Origin: Xanthobacter tagetidis
GTDB lineage: Bacteria > Pseudomonadota > Alphaproteobacteria > Rhizobiales > Xanthobacteraceae
Direction of reading: 5' to 3'
DNA: 64,000 nucleotides
NCBI RefSeq assembly: GCF_003667445.1
Contig: NZ_RCTF01000004.1
Span: 124,001-188,000 of the forward strand
In this document: positions 36,040-45,796 of the stretch, in pieces
How the letters are laid out: each line of letters starts with the position of its first letter
Numbering within the stretch: the stretch's first letter is position 1
The notes under the pieces: model-generated
What the model was told of the DNA's origin: nothing
Seen by the model: only the letters and a program-made list of their open reading frames with translations
The model's database searches: none
Position numbers and translations under genes: made by a program

Positions 36040-39000
36040 ATGTCCCCTTCGCCCCGACCCGTCCAGCCCGGTGACCGCGTCTTCCTGGTGGACGGCTCCT
36101 CCTTCGTCTTCCGCGCCTATTTCCAGTCCATCAACCAGGACCGGAAGTACAATTTCCGCTCCGACCGGCTGCCCACCGGGGCGGTGCGGCTGTTCTGCAC
36201 CAAGCTGTTCCAGTTCGTGCGCGACGGAGCGGTCGGCATCCGCCCGACCCACCTCGCCATCATCTTCGACAAGTCGGAGGACAGCTTCCGCAAGGAGCTC
36301 TACCCCGCCTACAAAGCCAACCGATCCGACCCGCCGGACGAGCTGATCCCGCAGTTTCCGCTCATGCGCGAGGCGGTGCGCGCGTTCGGCCTGATCCCGG
36401 TGGAGCAGTCGCGCTACGAGGCGGACGACCTGATCGCCACCTATGCGGTGCAGGCGGTCGAGGCCGGGGCGGAGGTGCTCATCGTCTCCGCCGACAAGGA
36501 CCTGATGCAGCTCATCGGCCCGAAGGTCGCCATGTACGATCCCGCTTCCGGCGAGAGCGGCGGGCGCGGGGCGCGGCCGGAGCGGCGCATCGGCGTCGGC
36601 GAGGTGCTGGAATATTTCGGCGTGCCGCCCGAGAAGGTCACGGACGTCCAGGCGCTGGCGGGCGATTCGACCGACAACGTACCCGGCGTGCCCGGCATCG
36701 GCATCAAGACCGCGGCCCAGTTGATCGCCGAATATGGCGATCTCGAAACGCTGCTTTCCCGCGCCGGCGAGATCAAGCAGCCCAAGCGCCGGGAATCGCT
36801 GCTCGGCAATGCCGAGGCGGCGCGCATCTCCAAGCAGCTCGTGACGCTGGTGCGCGACGTGTCGGTCGAGGTGCCGCTCGACGATCTGGTGCTGGAGCAG
36901 CCGGACGCCGCGCGCCTCATCGCCTTCCTCAAGGCCATGGAATTCACCACCATCACGCGCCGCGTGGCGGAGGCCTACGGCGTCGAGGCGAGCGCGGTGG
37001 AGGCCGACGCGCGGCTCGCGCCCTCGGGCGGCCTGTTCGCGCCCGCTGCGGCGGAGCCGGCCGAAGATGCCGCCGCGCCTGCCGACGAAGGCGCACCGGC
37101 GCCGGGCGCTCCGGGCCAGGCCAAGGCCGCGCCGGGCACGCCCACGCCCTCCGCCCTCGCCAGCACCCGCGCCCAGGCGGCGCGGGCGACGCCGGTGGAC
37201 CGCACGGCCTACCGCGCGCTCACCGACCTCGCCGAGCTGAAGGCCTGGTGCGCCAAGGCGGCGGACCAGGGCTATCTCGCCTTCGACACCGAGACCAATT
37301 CGCTCGATCCCATGCAGGCCGACCTCGTGGGCGTCTCGCTGGCGCTCGCGCCCAACGAGGCCTGCTACATCCCGCTGCTGCACCAGGGAGCAGGCGACGG
37401 CCTGTTCAGCGAAGGCCTCCTGCCGGGCCAGATCCCGAGCCACGAGGCCATCGCCGCGCTCAAGGGCGTGCTGGAGGACAAGGGCGTCCTGAAGATCGGC
37501 CACAACGTGAAGTACGACCAGCTGGTGCTGGCGCGCCACGGCATCCAGGTCGCCCCCATCGACTGCACCATGTGCATGTCCTACGCGCTCGACGCCGGGC
37601 GCAACGGCCACGGCATGGACGAGCTTTCGGTGCTGCATCTCGGCCACCAGCCCATCGCCTTCACCGAGGTGGCCGGCAAGGGCAAGGGCCAGATCACCTT
37701 CGACAAGGTGCCGCTCCAGGCCGCCACCGACTATGCCGCCGAAGACGCGGACGTGACGCTGCGCCTGTGGCAGGTGCTCAAGCCCCGCCTCGCCGCCGAG
37801 GGCCGCACCACCGTCTACGAGACCCTGGAGCGCCCGCTGATCGCGGTTCTCGCGCGCATGGAGAGCCGCGGCATCGCCATCGACAAGGCCATGCTGGCGC
37901 GCCTGTCCTCGGAGTTCGCCCAGGGCGCGGCGCGGGTGGAGGACGAGATCGCGGAGCTCGCCGGCGAGCGGCTGAACGTGGGCAGCCCCAAGCAGATGGG
38001 CGACATCCTGTTCGGCCGCATGGGTCTGCCGGGCGGCACCAAGACCGCCACCGGCATGTGGTCCACCAAGGCAACCGCCCTGGAAGAACTGGCCGAGCAG
38101 GGCCACAAGCTCCCGCAGAAGATCCTCGAATGGCGCCAGCTGGCCAAGCTGCGCTCCACCTATACCGACGCGCTGCCGAACTACGTGCACCCGCAGACCA
38201 AGCGCGTCCACACCTCCTACGCGCTCGCCGCCACCACCACGGGCCGGCTGTCCTCGTCCGATCCGAACCTGCAGAACATCCCGGTGCGCACCGAGGAGGG
38301 GCGGCGCATCCGCCGCGCGTTCGTGGCGGAAGAGGGCAACCTGCTCATCTCGGCGGACTATTCGCAGATCGAGCTGAGGCTGCTCGCGGAGATCGCCGAC
38401 ATTCCCGCCTTGAAGCAGGCGTTCCAGGACGGGCTCGACATCCACGCCATGACCGCGTCCGAGATGTTCAACGTGCCGGTGAAGGACATGCCGGGCGAGA
38501 TCCGCCGGCGCGCCAAGGCGATCAATTTCGGCATCATCTACGGCATCTCGGCGTTCGGGCTCGCCAACCAGCTCTCCATCCCGCGCGAGGAAGCCGGGCA
38601 GTACATCAAGCGCTATTTCGAGCGCTTCCCCGGCATCCGCGACTATATGGAGGAGACCAAGACCTTCTGCCGCGAGCACGGCTATGTGGAGACGCTGTTC
38701 GGCCGGCGCTGCCACTATCCCGACATCGCGGCGAAGAACCCCTCCATCCGCGCCTTCAACGAGCGCGCCGCCATCAATGCCCGGCTCCAGGGCACGGCGG
38801 CCGACATCATCCGCCGCGCCATGGTGCGCATGGAAGATGCGCTGGCGGCGGCGAAGCTCTCCGCACGCATGCTGCTCCAGGTGCACGACGAACTGGTGTT
38901 CGAGGTGAGCGAGGCGGAGGCTGCAGCGACCTTGCCCGTGGTGCGCCACGTGATGGAGAGCGCGCCCGCGCCGGCGGTCGAGCTCGCGGTGCCGCTGAAG

Positions 39001-39042
39001 GTGGATGGCCGCGCCGCGAGGAACTGGGAAGAGGCGCACTGA
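36040..39042 (+). CDS. polA: DNA polymerase I
   Basis: A 1000-aa Pol I with three domains, for Okazaki-fragment processing and repair. The 5'-3' exonuclease covers about 1-310 (FLVDGSSFVFRAYF, DALAGDSTDNVPGVPGIGIKTA). An Ala/Pro-rich linker follows at about 335-385. The 3'-5' exonuclease is intact, with YLAFDTETNSLDP (Asp416, Glu418) and YAAEDADVTLRLW. The polymerase has motif A SADYSQIELRLLAEIAD, motif B RRRAKAINFGIIYGIS and motif C LLQVHDELVFEV. The frame is open to 35977, but ATG 36040 is the natural start. A dispersed palindromic repeat follows the stop. Confidence 0.96.
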   Translation: MSPSPRPVQPGDRVFLVDGSSFVFRAYFQSINQDRKYNFRSDRLPTGAVRLFCTKLFQFVRDGAVGIRPTHLAIIFDKSEDSFRKELYPAYKANRSDPPDELIPQFPLMREAVRAFGLIPVEQSRYEADDLIATYAVQAVEAGAEVLIVSADKDLMQLIGPKVAMYDPASGESGGRGARPERRIGVGEVLEYFGVPPEKVTDVQALAGDSTDNVPGVPGIGIKTAAQLIAEYGDLETLLSRAGEIKQPKRRESLLGNAEAARISKQLVTLVRDVSVEVPLDDLVLEQPDAARLIAFLKAMEFTTITRRVAEAYGVEASAVEADARLAPSGGLFAPAAAEPAEDAAAPADEGAPAPGAPGQAKAAPGTPTPSALASTRAQAARATPVDRTAYRALTDLAELKAWCAKAADQGYLAFDTETNSLDPMQADLVGVSLALAPNEACYIPLLHQGAGDGLFSEGLLPGQIPSHEAIAALKGVLEDKGVLKIGHNVKYDQLVLARHGIQVAPIDCTMCMSYALDAGRNGHGMDELSVLHLGHQPIAFTEVAGKGKGQITFDKVPLQAATDYAAEDADVTLRLWQVLKPRLAAEGRTTVYETLERPLIAVLARMESRGIAIDKAMLARLSSEFAQGAARVEDEIAELAGERLNVGSPKQMGDILFGRMGLPGGTKTATGMWSTKATALEELAEQGHKLPQKILEWRQLAKLRSTYTDALPNYVHPQTKRVHTSYALAATTTGRLSSSDPNLQNIPVRTEEGRRIRRAFVAEEGNLLISADYSQIELRLLAEIADIPALKQAFQDGLDIHAMTASEMFNVPVKDMPGEIRRRAKAINFGIIYGISAFGLANQLSIPREEAGQYIKRYFERFPGIRDYMEETKTFCREHGYVETLFGRRCHYPDIAAKNPSIRAFNERAAINARLQGTAADIIRRAMVRMEDALAAAKLSARMLLQVHDELVFEVSEAEAAATLPVVRHVMESAPAPAVELAVPLKVDGRAARNWEEAH

Positions 39043-39095
39043 GCGCCATCGGGGTCCCGGACGGATCGCCAGCCAGGGCGGGTGTTCCGGGTCCG

Positions 39096-39208
39096 CCCGT
39101 CACGGCCGGGATGTCCCGGCCATCCACGCCGCGCGGCTGGGTGCGCACATCCAAAACGAGGCGTCGGCGGCACGGCGTGGATGCCTGTCACAATGCCGGG
39201 CATGACGA
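39096..39208. repeat. Imperfect inverted repeat between polA and the omp19-like gene
   Basis: Left arm 39096-39131 and right arm 39174-39208 pair over most of about 35 bases (CGTCACGGCCGGGA and CCATCCACGCCG; CGGCGTGGATGCC and GCCGGGCATGACG). This resembles the CGTCATGCCCGG-type dispersed repeats of Rhizobiales. It sits between convergent genes, where it may end transcription. The rest of 39043-39293 shows no gene. Confidence 0.65.
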
Positions 39209-39293
39209 TGCGCGGGGGATGACGTCATTCGAACGTGCAGAAAAGCCGGGAGGCTCGCCGGGGGCCTTTTGGCGATCGCGGGCGCGCGGCGCC

Positions 39294-39845
39294 TCAGCGG
39301 ACCAGAGCAACCTTCTGGTTGGTGTCCATGATGGTGCCGACATACATGTTCGGGCCGGCGGGCTGGAGCCGGGCGGTCACCTTGCCCTGGTGGTTCTGCA
39401 GCACCAGATCGGGACCCATCATGTCCCAGCCCTTGGTCATGAAGATCTCGCTCGGGCAGGAAACGTCCGCCTGGGCGGCGAGGCCGTTGAGGCCGCGGGT
39501 GTTGGACAGCGTCAGCGGACAGGTGTTGCGGCCGTTGTCCCAGCTGAAGTTCCAGGCGCCGGACATCTGGTCCTTGGCGGCGGAGGGGGCATAAGCGGTG
39601 CCGCCGGGATTGGCGGGCGGAGGCGTCAAAGGCACGGTGGCGGCGGTGCGCGTGGTAATGGCGCCGGTCGCAGCGGCCGACACCGCGACCGGAGCGGAAG
39701 AGCTTTCCACTGAGCCGGTCGGCGCCGTCATCGCGCGATTCGCGTCCATGGCGGAGGGCTTCGCGCCGAAACCGTCGAGTTCCGTGCTGCAACCGCCCAA
39801 AACGACCGCCGAAGCGACCGCCGCCCCCAGATAGACCACCTTCAT
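39294..39845 (-). CDS. Omp19/protease-inhibitor (Inh)-like lipoprotein
   Basis: A 183-aa lipoprotein. The signal ends in a lipobox VVLGGC (Cys19). A Thr/Ala/Pro-rich linker (about 45-95) leads to a C-terminal beta-barrel domain of the AprI/Inh/Omp19 type: GAWNFSWDNGRNTCPLTLSNTRGLNGLAAQADVSCP with two cysteines that could form the family disulfide, then LVLQNHQGKVTARLQP. Brucella Omp19 is a surface lipoprotein that inhibits proteases. The ATG at 39845 starts the lipoprotein signal; the frame extends to 39881. Confidence 0.82.
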   Translation of the reverse strand: MKVVYLGAAVASAVVLGGCSTELDGFGAKPSAMDANRAMTAPTGSVESSSAPVAVSAAATGAITTRTAATVPLTPPPANPGGTAYAPSAAKDQMSGAWNFSWDNGRNTCPLTLSNTRGLNGLAAQADVSCPSEIFMTKGWDMMGPDLVLQNHQGKVTARLQPAGPNMYVGTIMDTNQKVALVR

Positions 39846-40208
39846 CCACACTCTCCGGACGTTCCCCGCAACCCTAGCCATTTCAGCTCCGAACCGCCAC
39901 CGCCCGAGAGCGAGATCGGAACCCGTCCATGGCCATTCACAACGTTCGGCTCGTGACGCGCCATGCGCGCATCGCCTGCACTCGGTGCAAGGAGCGAACC
40001 CTTTTCCGAGATCATGGCATCACCATGACCGCATGACTACAATAATACCCCAACGCCGGCATAGATGGACGCAGTGGTTAATGCGCGTTATCCCACCACC
40101 ATCTTCCGCCCCGGCCGCTCGCGCCGCGCGGCCCCTTTCCAGGTGCCGTTCGCAGCAGCCGGGCGCGGGAAGCCCGCCCGCCCCCCGGCGCCGACCAAGG
40201 AGCCCTTC
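39846..40208. other. Divergent promoter region omp19-like/SDR
   Basis: 363 bases with no gene seen. The part from 40015 to 40085 is AT-richer (for example CTACAATAATACC) and may hold the promoter of the SDR gene. Confidence 0.35.
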
Positions 40209-40979
40209 ATGTCCGCCATGCTCGATCCCCGTTCCCTCACTGTCGTCGTCACCGGCGCCACCTCGGGCATCGGCGAGGCCACCGTGCGCCGCTTCGCCGG
40301 CGCGGGGGCGCAGGTGGTGGTGATGGGCCGGCGCAAGGATCGCCTGGAGGCGCTGCGCGACGAATTGGGCGCGCGCATCCTGCCGGTGGAGCTGGACGTG
40401 CGCGACGCGGCGGCCACCGAGGCCGCCTTCGCCGGCCTGCCGGCGCCGTTCGCCGACTACAACGTGGTGTTCGCCAATGCCGGCCTCGCGCTGGGGCTGG
40501 AGCCGTCGCAGCAGGCGAGCCTGTCGAACTGGGACACCATGGTGGAGACCAACATCAACGGCATGCTCTACACCGTGCGCGCCTGCCTGCCGGCCATGGT
40601 GGCCCGCAAGGAGGGCCACGTGGTGCTCACCGGCTCCATCGCCGGCGAATTCCCCTATCCCGGCGCCAACGTCTACGGCGCCACCAAGGCGTTCGTGAAG
40701 CAGTTCTCGCTCAACCTGTGGGCGGACGTGGCTGGCACCGGCGTGCGCGTCACCAACATCGAGCCGGGGCTGGTGGAGACCGAATTCTCCATGGTGCGCT
40801 TCGAGGGCGACGCCGGGCGCGCCCAGAAGGTCTATGCCGGCGCCGAGCCCATGACGGGCGCCGACATCGCCGAGCAGGTGTTCTTCGCCTGCACCCTGCC
40901 GCGCCACGTGAACATCAACCGCATCCAGGCCATGCCCAGCCGCCAGACCTTCGGCAACATGACCGTGCGCCGCGATTGA
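40209..40979 (+). CDS. SDR-family oxidoreductase, YdfG-like
   Basis: A 256-aa classical short-chain dehydrogenase. The NAD(P)-binding glycine motif is TGATSGIGEATVRRFAGAGA, then NAG (FANAGLAL), the catalytic Ser in VLTGSIAGEFPYPGANVYGATK with YxxxK, and the family end PRHVNINRIQAMPSRQTFG. That end is typical of the YdfG group, which reduces 3-hydroxy acids or malonic semialdehyde with NADP. Arg residues after strand 2 (MGRRKDR) favour NADPH. ATG 40209 is preferred over the open extension to 40065. Confidence 0.88.
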   Translation: MSAMLDPRSLTVVVTGATSGIGEATVRRFAGAGAQVVVMGRRKDRLEALRDELGARILPVELDVRDAAATEAAFAGLPAPFADYNVVFANAGLALGLEPSQQASLSNWDTMVETNINGMLYTVRACLPAMVARKEGHVVLTGSIAGEFPYPGANVYGATKAFVKQFSLNLWADVAGTGVRVTNIEPGLVETEFSMVRFEGDAGRAQKVYAGAEPMTGADIAEQVFFACTLPRHVNINRIQAMPSRQTFGNMTVRRD

Positions 40980-41055
40980 CGCAGCTCGGCCCACCCTACC
41001 GCCCGGCCAGCGCCCTGCTTATGCTGGCGGCAAGAGCAAGACCGGGAAACGCCGC

Positions 41056-41586
41056 GTGAGCCTGCCGAACATCATCACCCTCATCCGCATCCTGCTGGTG
41101 CCGGTGGTCATCTGGGCAATCGCGTCGGAGCGCACGCAGCTCGCCTTCTGGCTGTTCGTCGTGGCGGGCATCTCCGACGCGCTGGACGGCCTGATCGCCA
41201 AGAAGTTCGGCATGCAGACCGAACTCGGCTCCTATCTCGATCCGCTCGCCGACAAGGCGCTGCTGGTCTCGATCTATGTCATGCTCGCGGCCACCTCGCT
41301 GGTGCCGAGCTGGATCGCCATCGCCGTGGTGACGCGGGACGTGCTGATCGTCGGCGCGGTCCTGCTGTCGCAGGTGCTCGCCCGGCCGGTGGCGATCGCC
41401 CCGCTGCTGGTGTCGAAGGCCAACACGCTGGCGCAGATCTGCTTCGCCGCCTTCGTGCTCGCCAGCACCGGCTTCGGCATCGAGGCGCCGCAGCTGATGG
41501 AGCTGGGCCTTGTGGCGGTGGGCCTCTTGACGGGTGTTTCCGCCGCTGCCTATCTCGCGGAATGGACGCGCCACATGGCGAAGTGA
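41056..41586 (+). CDS. CDP-alcohol phosphatidyltransferase family protein
   Basis: A 176-aa membrane enzyme with about five helices and the CDP-alcohol phosphotransferase motif. The motif reads SDALDGLIAKKFGMQTELGSYLDPLADK, with AK in place of the usual AR but all four aspartates kept. It could be a cardiolipin-synthase-type or second PGP-synthase-like enzyme; the window already has a canonical pgsA. The start is GTG at 41056, since MSLPNIITLIRILLVPVV is the usual N-terminus. Confidence 0.85.
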   Translation: MSLPNIITLIRILLVPVVIWAIASERTQLAFWLFVVAGISDALDGLIAKKFGMQTELGSYLDPLADKALLVSIYVMLAATSLVPSWIAIAVVTRDVLIVGAVLLSQVLARPVAIAPLLVSKANTLAQICFAAFVLASTGFGIEAPQLMELGLVAVGLLTGVSAAAYLAEWTRHMAK

Positions 41587-41662
41587 GCCGCCGCGCCGCG
41601 CCGGCTGCGCAATCCCCAGGGACAGCGCGCCGCGGCGACGGCCTGACGCGGCGCGTGCCTGA

Positions 41663-41681
41663 CGTATCGGCATGTGATACG
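41663..41681. promoter_or_regulatory. Palindrome upstream of the AI-2E/hda/ppk/ppx operon
   Basis: CGTATC (41663-41668), 7-base spacer GGCATGT, GATACG (41676-41681): a perfect 6-7-6 inverted repeat 51 bases before the first gene, typical in size of a dimeric repressor site. The regulator is not identified. Confidence 0.45.
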
Positions 41682-41731
41682 CAACTGAAGCGACAGGCGA
41701 TGCGGTGCGGCACATGACCCAAGGAGGCGCG

Positions 41732-42826
41732 ATGGCCGGCAGGGTTCAGGTGGGCTTCTGGATCGGCGCGCTGCTGGCGACGATCCTCGTCCTCTGGCTG
41801 CTGCGGGGCGTCCTGCTGCCGTTCGTCGCCGGCATCGTGCTGGCCTATTTCCTCAATCCGGTAGTGATCCGCCTGGAGCGGCTCGGCATCGGCCGCATGC
41901 CGTCGAGCCTCGTCATCGTCGGCATCATGCTGTTCTTCGTGATGCTGTTCTTCCTCGTGCTGCTGCCGGTGCTCTCCAGCCAGCTGTTCGAGTTCATCCA
42001 GCGTCTGCCATCCTACGTGACGCGGCTCCAGGGCCTCGTCACCGAGGAGAACCGGGAGTGGCTCTCCCACATCGTCGGCGACCGGCTGCCGGACATGCAG
42101 CGCTCGATCTCCGACCTCATGTCCCAGAGCGTGACCTACCTCCTGGGGCTGCTGTCCTCGGTGTGGTCCGGCGGGCAGGCGCTGATCTCCATGTTCGCGC
42201 TGCTGGTGGTGACGCCGGTGGTGATGTTCTACATCCTGTGCGACTGGGACTCGATGGTGGCCTATGTGGACCGCCTCGTCCCGGTCCCGCACCGCCCGGT
42301 GGTGCACCACCTCGCACGCTCCATGGACCTCGCCATCGCCGGCTTCGTGCGCGGCCAGGCGATGGTGTGCCTCATCCTCGGCACCTTCTACGCCGTCTCG
42401 CTCTCCATGGTCGGGCTGAATTTCGGCCTGCTGATCGGCATCGTCTCGGGCATCATCTCCTTCATCCCCTATGTGGGATCGCTCACCGGCTTCATCCTCG
42501 CCATCGGCGTCGCCATCGTGCAGTTCTTCCCGGACTGGGGGATGATCGGCACCGTGGTCGCCATCTTCATCGCCGGGCAGACCATCGAGGGCTATGTGCT
42601 CTATCCCAAGCTGGTGGGCGACAGCATCGGCGTGCACCCGGTCTGGCTGATGTTCGCCTTGTTCGCGTTCGGCTACCTGTTCGGCTTCGTCGGGCTGCTG
42701 CTGGCGGTGCCGCTCACCGCCGCGGTGGGGGTGCTGACGCGGTTCGCCATCGGCCAGTACATGCACTCCACGATCTACCGGGGCGAGGAGGACGACCTCC
42801 TGCCGCCCCCGGCCGGGGCGCCCTGA
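41732..42826 (+). CDS. AI-2E/PerM-family transporter
   Basis: A 364-aa membrane protein of the AI-2E transporter (PerM/TqsA) family with about eight helices. It carries the paired blocks FYAVSLSMVGLNFGLLIGIVSGIISFIPYVGS and IAGQTIEGYVLYPKLVGDSIGVHPVWLMFALFAFG, which define the family. Members export small molecules or exchange ions; the substrate is unknown. ATG 41732 follows AAGGAGG (41721-41727) and is preferred over in-frame starts at 41705 and 41714. It ends 5 bases before hda, a common alphaproteobacterial arrangement. Confidence 0.9.
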   Translation: MAGRVQVGFWIGALLATILVLWLLRGVLLPFVAGIVLAYFLNPVVIRLERLGIGRMPSSLVIVGIMLFFVMLFFLVLLPVLSSQLFEFIQRLPSYVTRLQGLVTEENREWLSHIVGDRLPDMQRSISDLMSQSVTYLLGLLSSVWSGGQALISMFALLVVTPVVMFYILCDWDSMVAYVDRLVPVPHRPVVHHLARSMDLAIAGFVRGQAMVCLILGTFYAVSLSMVGLNFGLLIGIVSGIISFIPYVGSLTGFILAIGVAIVQFFPDWGMIGTVVAIFIAGQTIEGYVLYPKLVGDSIGVHPVWLMFALFAFGYLFGFVGLLLAVPLTAAVGVLTRFAIGQYMHSTIYRGEEDDLLPPPAGAP

Positions 42827-42831
42827 GCGCC

Positions 42832-43539
42832 ATGTCGCGATCCGCCCGCCCGCGCCAGTTGCCGCTCCAGCTTCCCGGCCGGCCGGCCTTGCGACGCGAG
42901 GACTTCCTCGCCGCGCCGGGCAACGCCGCCGCGCTCGCGCTGATCGACGCCTTCCCCGACTGGCCGGCGCGTGTGGTGTGCCTCGTCGGCCCGGAGGGCG
43001 CCGGCAAGAGCCATCTCGCCGCCATCTTCGCCGAGCGCGCCGGCGCGCGCACCATCGAGGCGCGGACCCTCGACCGGGCCGGCGTGCCGGACGCCCTCGC
43101 GACCGGCGCGCTGGTGCTGGAGGACCTTGAGCCCGGCGCCTTCGAGGAGGCGGCGCTGTTCCACCTGCTGAACCTGACGCGCGAGCAGAACGCCTTTCTG
43201 CTCATCACCGCGCGCGTGCCGCCGGCCCAGCTGCGCCTCGCCACCGCCGACCTCACCTCGCGCCTGCGCACCGTTCCGGTGTTCGAGATCGCCCCCGCCG
43301 ACGACGCGCTGCTCGCCGCGGTGCTGGTGAAGCTGTTCGCCGACCGCCAGCTGATGGTGGATGAAGCCACCGTACAATACCTCCTCCTGCGGGCGCCGCG
43401 CTCGGTGGCCGGGGCGAAGCGGGTGGTGGAGGCGATCGACGCCGCCGCCCTCGCCGCCGCCCGCCCGGTGACGCGCGCGCTCGCCGCCCAGGTGCTCAAG
43501 GAACAGGGCGAACTGGCTGCTAACGAAGACGAAGACTGA
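42832..43539 (+). CDS. hda: Hda/DnaA-related regulatory ATPase
   Basis: A 235-aa short AAA+ protein resembling the DnaA ATPase domain without its DNA-binding domain. The Walker A is [10 protein letters not shown] (Lys59) and a DnaA-like [10 protein letters not shown] occupies the Walker B position. The tail is [15 protein letters not shown]. Hda (HdaA in Caulobacter) works with the replication clamp DnaN to make DnaA hydrolyse its ATP after initiation. The N-terminal RQLPLQLPG is similar to the clamp-binding start of Hda proteins. It is placed tightly after the AI-2E gene and 67 bases before ppk1. Confidence 0.9.
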   Translation: MSRSARPRQLPLQLPGRPALRREDFLAAPGNAAALALIDAFPDWPARVVCLVGPEGAGKSHLAAIFAERAGARTIEARTLDRAGVPDALATGALVLEDLEPGAFEEAALFHLLNLTREQNAFLLITARVPPAQLRLATADLTSRLRTVPVFEIAPADDALLAAVLVKLFADRQLMVDEATVQYLLLRAPRSVAGAKRVVEAIDAAALAAARPVTRALAAQVLKEQGELAANEDED

Positions 43540-43606
43540 CACCGCCGGCCGTCATAGAGTGGTCATGCAAGGCGGCCATGGTCCGGCCGAGCAAGGGGGA
43601 CCCAGC

Positions 43607-45796
43607 ATGAGCGCAAACGACGTCGCAGCCTTGGCGCAGGTGGAAGAATTCGCCGCGGACGACGCCCGCGAGGAAATCGACCTCGCCGCCTCGCCGGAGC
43701 GCTTCATCAACCGCGAGCTCTCCTGGCTGCACTTCAACCGGCGCGTGATGGAGGAGGCCTCCAACCGCAGCCACCCGCTGCTGGAGCAGCTGCGCTTCCT
43801 CTCCATCTCGGCAAACAATCTCGACGAGTTCTTCATGGTCCGTGTCGCCGGCCTGAAGGAGCAGGTGCGCGAGGGCGTGCAGACGCCGAGCCCGGACGGC
43901 CTCACCCCCTCCGAGCAGCTCGTGAAGATCATGGCCGGCGCGGCCCAGCTGATCGCCGACCAGCAGGTGCGCTGGCGCGAGCTGCGCAAGGAGCTGGCCG
44001 GCGCCGGCATCGTCCTGGTGGACGGTGCGGATGCCTCGGGCGCCGACCGCGACGCGCTGGAGAAGCACTTCCTCAATCACGTCTTCCCGGTCCTCACCCC
44101 GCTCGCCATCGACCCGGCGCACCCCTTCCCCTTCATCCCCAATCTGGGCTTCTCGCTGGCGCTCCAGCTGGTGCGCGAGAGCGACGGGCGGGGCATGAAC
44201 GCGCTGATCCGCGTGCCGGCCAAGGTCGAGCGCTTCATCCGCCTGCCGGACGACGCCGGCGCCATGCGCTTCGTCACGCTGGAGCAGATGATCGGCCTGT
44301 TCATCGCGCGCCTGTTCCCGGGCTATGCGGTGAAGGGCCAGGGCGTGTTCCGGGTGATCCGCGACAGCGACCTCGAAATCGAGGAGGAGGCCGAGGACCT
44401 CGTCCGCCTGTTCGAGACCGCGCTCAAGCAGCGCCGCTATGGCGAGGTGATCCGCATGGAGGCCGACGCCGCCATGCCGGACGAACTGCGCAACTTCGTC
44501 GCCCGCGAGCTGGGCGTGAACGACGACGAGATCTTCGTCATCGACGGCGTGGTCGCCATGAACGAGTTCTCGCAGCTCGTCTCGGTGGACCGGCCGGACC
44601 TCAAGTTTCCGCCCTACAATGCGCGATTTCCCGAACGCATCCGCGACCACGGAGGAGACTGCTTTCTCGCTATTCGTGAGAAGGACATTCTGGTTCACCA
44701 CCCTTATGAATCCTTTGACGTGGTGGTTCAGTTCCTTCGCCAGGCCGCCCGCGACCCCAACGTCGTCGCCATCAAGCAGACCCTCTACCGCACCTCCTCC
44801 GACAGCCCCATCGTGAAGGCCCTCGCCGAGGCCGCCGAGGCCGGCAAGTCGGTGACCGCGCTGGTGGAGCTGAAGGCGCGCTTCGACGAGGAGGCCAACA
44901 TCCGCTGGGCGCGCGACCTGGAGCGTGCGGGCGTGCAGGTGGTGTTCGGCTTCATCGAGCTGAAGACCCACGGCAAGCTCTCCATGGCGGTGCGCCGGGA
45001 GGGCGGCGCGCTCGCCACCTATGTACATGTGGGCACCGGCAACTACCACCCCATTACCGCCCGCATCTATACCGACCTCTCCTTCTTCACCGCCGACCCG
45101 GTGATCGCCCAGGATGTGGCGCGCATCTTCAACTTCATCACCGGCTATGCGACGCCGGGCGAGCTGGACGTGATGGCGGTCTCCCCCACCACGCTGAAGC
45201 CGCGCCTGATGCACAACATCGCCGAGGAGATCGCCCACGCCCGCGCCGGCCGGCCGGCGGCCATCTGGCTGAAGTGCAACTCGCTGGTGGACCCCGAGAT
45301 CATCGACGCGCTCTATGCGGCGAGCCAGGCGGGCGTGAAGGTGGACTGCGTGGTGCGCGGCATCTGCTGCCTCAGGCCCGGCATCGCGGGGCTCTCGGAG
45401 AACATCCGCGTCAAGTCGATCGTCGGCCGGTTCCTGGAGCACTCGCGCATCTACTGCTTCGGCGCCGGGCATGGATTGCCGAGCCCGCAGGCGATCGTCT
45501 ACATCTCCTCGGCGGACCTGATGCAGCGCAACCTCGACCGCCGCGTCGAGACACTATGCCCCATTACCAACCCGACCGTGCATGAGCAGGTTCTCGACCA
45601 GATCATGGTGGCCAACCTGATCGACAATGAGCAGAGCTGGCGGGTGTTGCCGGACGGGTCGTCCGAGCGCATCGTTCCCGGCCCGGGCGAGGAACGCTTC
45701 AACGCCCACCAGTATTTCATGACGAACCCGAGCTTGTCTGGACGTGGAAAGTCTCTCAAAGATTCTTCGCCGCGCAGTCTCCTCGTCCGCCGCTGA
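43607..45796 (+). CDS. ppk1: Polyphosphate kinase 1
   Basis: A 729-aa enzyme that polymerises ATP gamma-phosphates into polyphosphate. The four-domain order is visible: N domain with [15 protein letters not shown] (about 42), head domain, and two phospholipase D-like domains. The autophosphorylated histidine is probably His474 in [18 protein letters not shown], and His612 in [10 protein letters not shown] is the second essential histidine. ATG 43607 gives the normal N-terminus. The last 53 bases overlap the start of ppx, implying coupled translation. Confidence 0.95.
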   Translation: MSANDVAALAQVEEFAADDAREEIDLAASPERFINRELSWLHFNRRVMEEASNRSHPLLEQLRFLSISANNLDEFFMVRVAGLKEQVREGVQTPSPDGLTPSEQLVKIMAGAAQLIADQQVRWRELRKELAGAGIVLVDGADASGADRDALEKHFLNHVFPVLTPLAIDPAHPFPFIPNLGFSLALQLVRESDGRGMNALIRVPAKVERFIRLPDDAGAMRFVTLEQMIGLFIARLFPGYAVKGQGVFRVIRDSDLEIEEEAEDLVRLFETALKQRRYGEVIRMEADAAMPDELRNFVARELGVNDDEIFVIDGVVAMNEFSQLVSVDRPDLKFPPYNARFPERIRDHGGDCFLAIREKDILVHHPYESFDVVVQFLRQAARDPNVVAIKQTLYRTSSDSPIVKALAEAAEAGKSVTALVELKARFDEEANIRWARDLERAGVQVVFGFIELKTHGKLSMAVRREGGALATYVHVGTGNYHPITARIYTDLSFFTADPVIAQDVARIFNFITGYATPGELDVMAVSPTTLKPRLMHNIAEEIAHARAGRPAAIWLKCNSLVDPEIIDALYAASQAGVKVDCVVRGICCLRPGIAGLSENIRVKSIVGRFLEHSRIYCFGAGHGLPSPQAIVYISSADLMQRNLDRRVETLCPITNPTVHEQVLDQIMVANLIDNEQSWRVLPDGSSERIVPGPGEERFNAHQYFMTNPSLSGRGKSLKDSSPRSLLVRR

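Noticed and set aside
35014..39039. 1341-aa open frame antisense to ppk2 and polA
   Set aside because: Same shadow composition; both sense genes are unmistakable.
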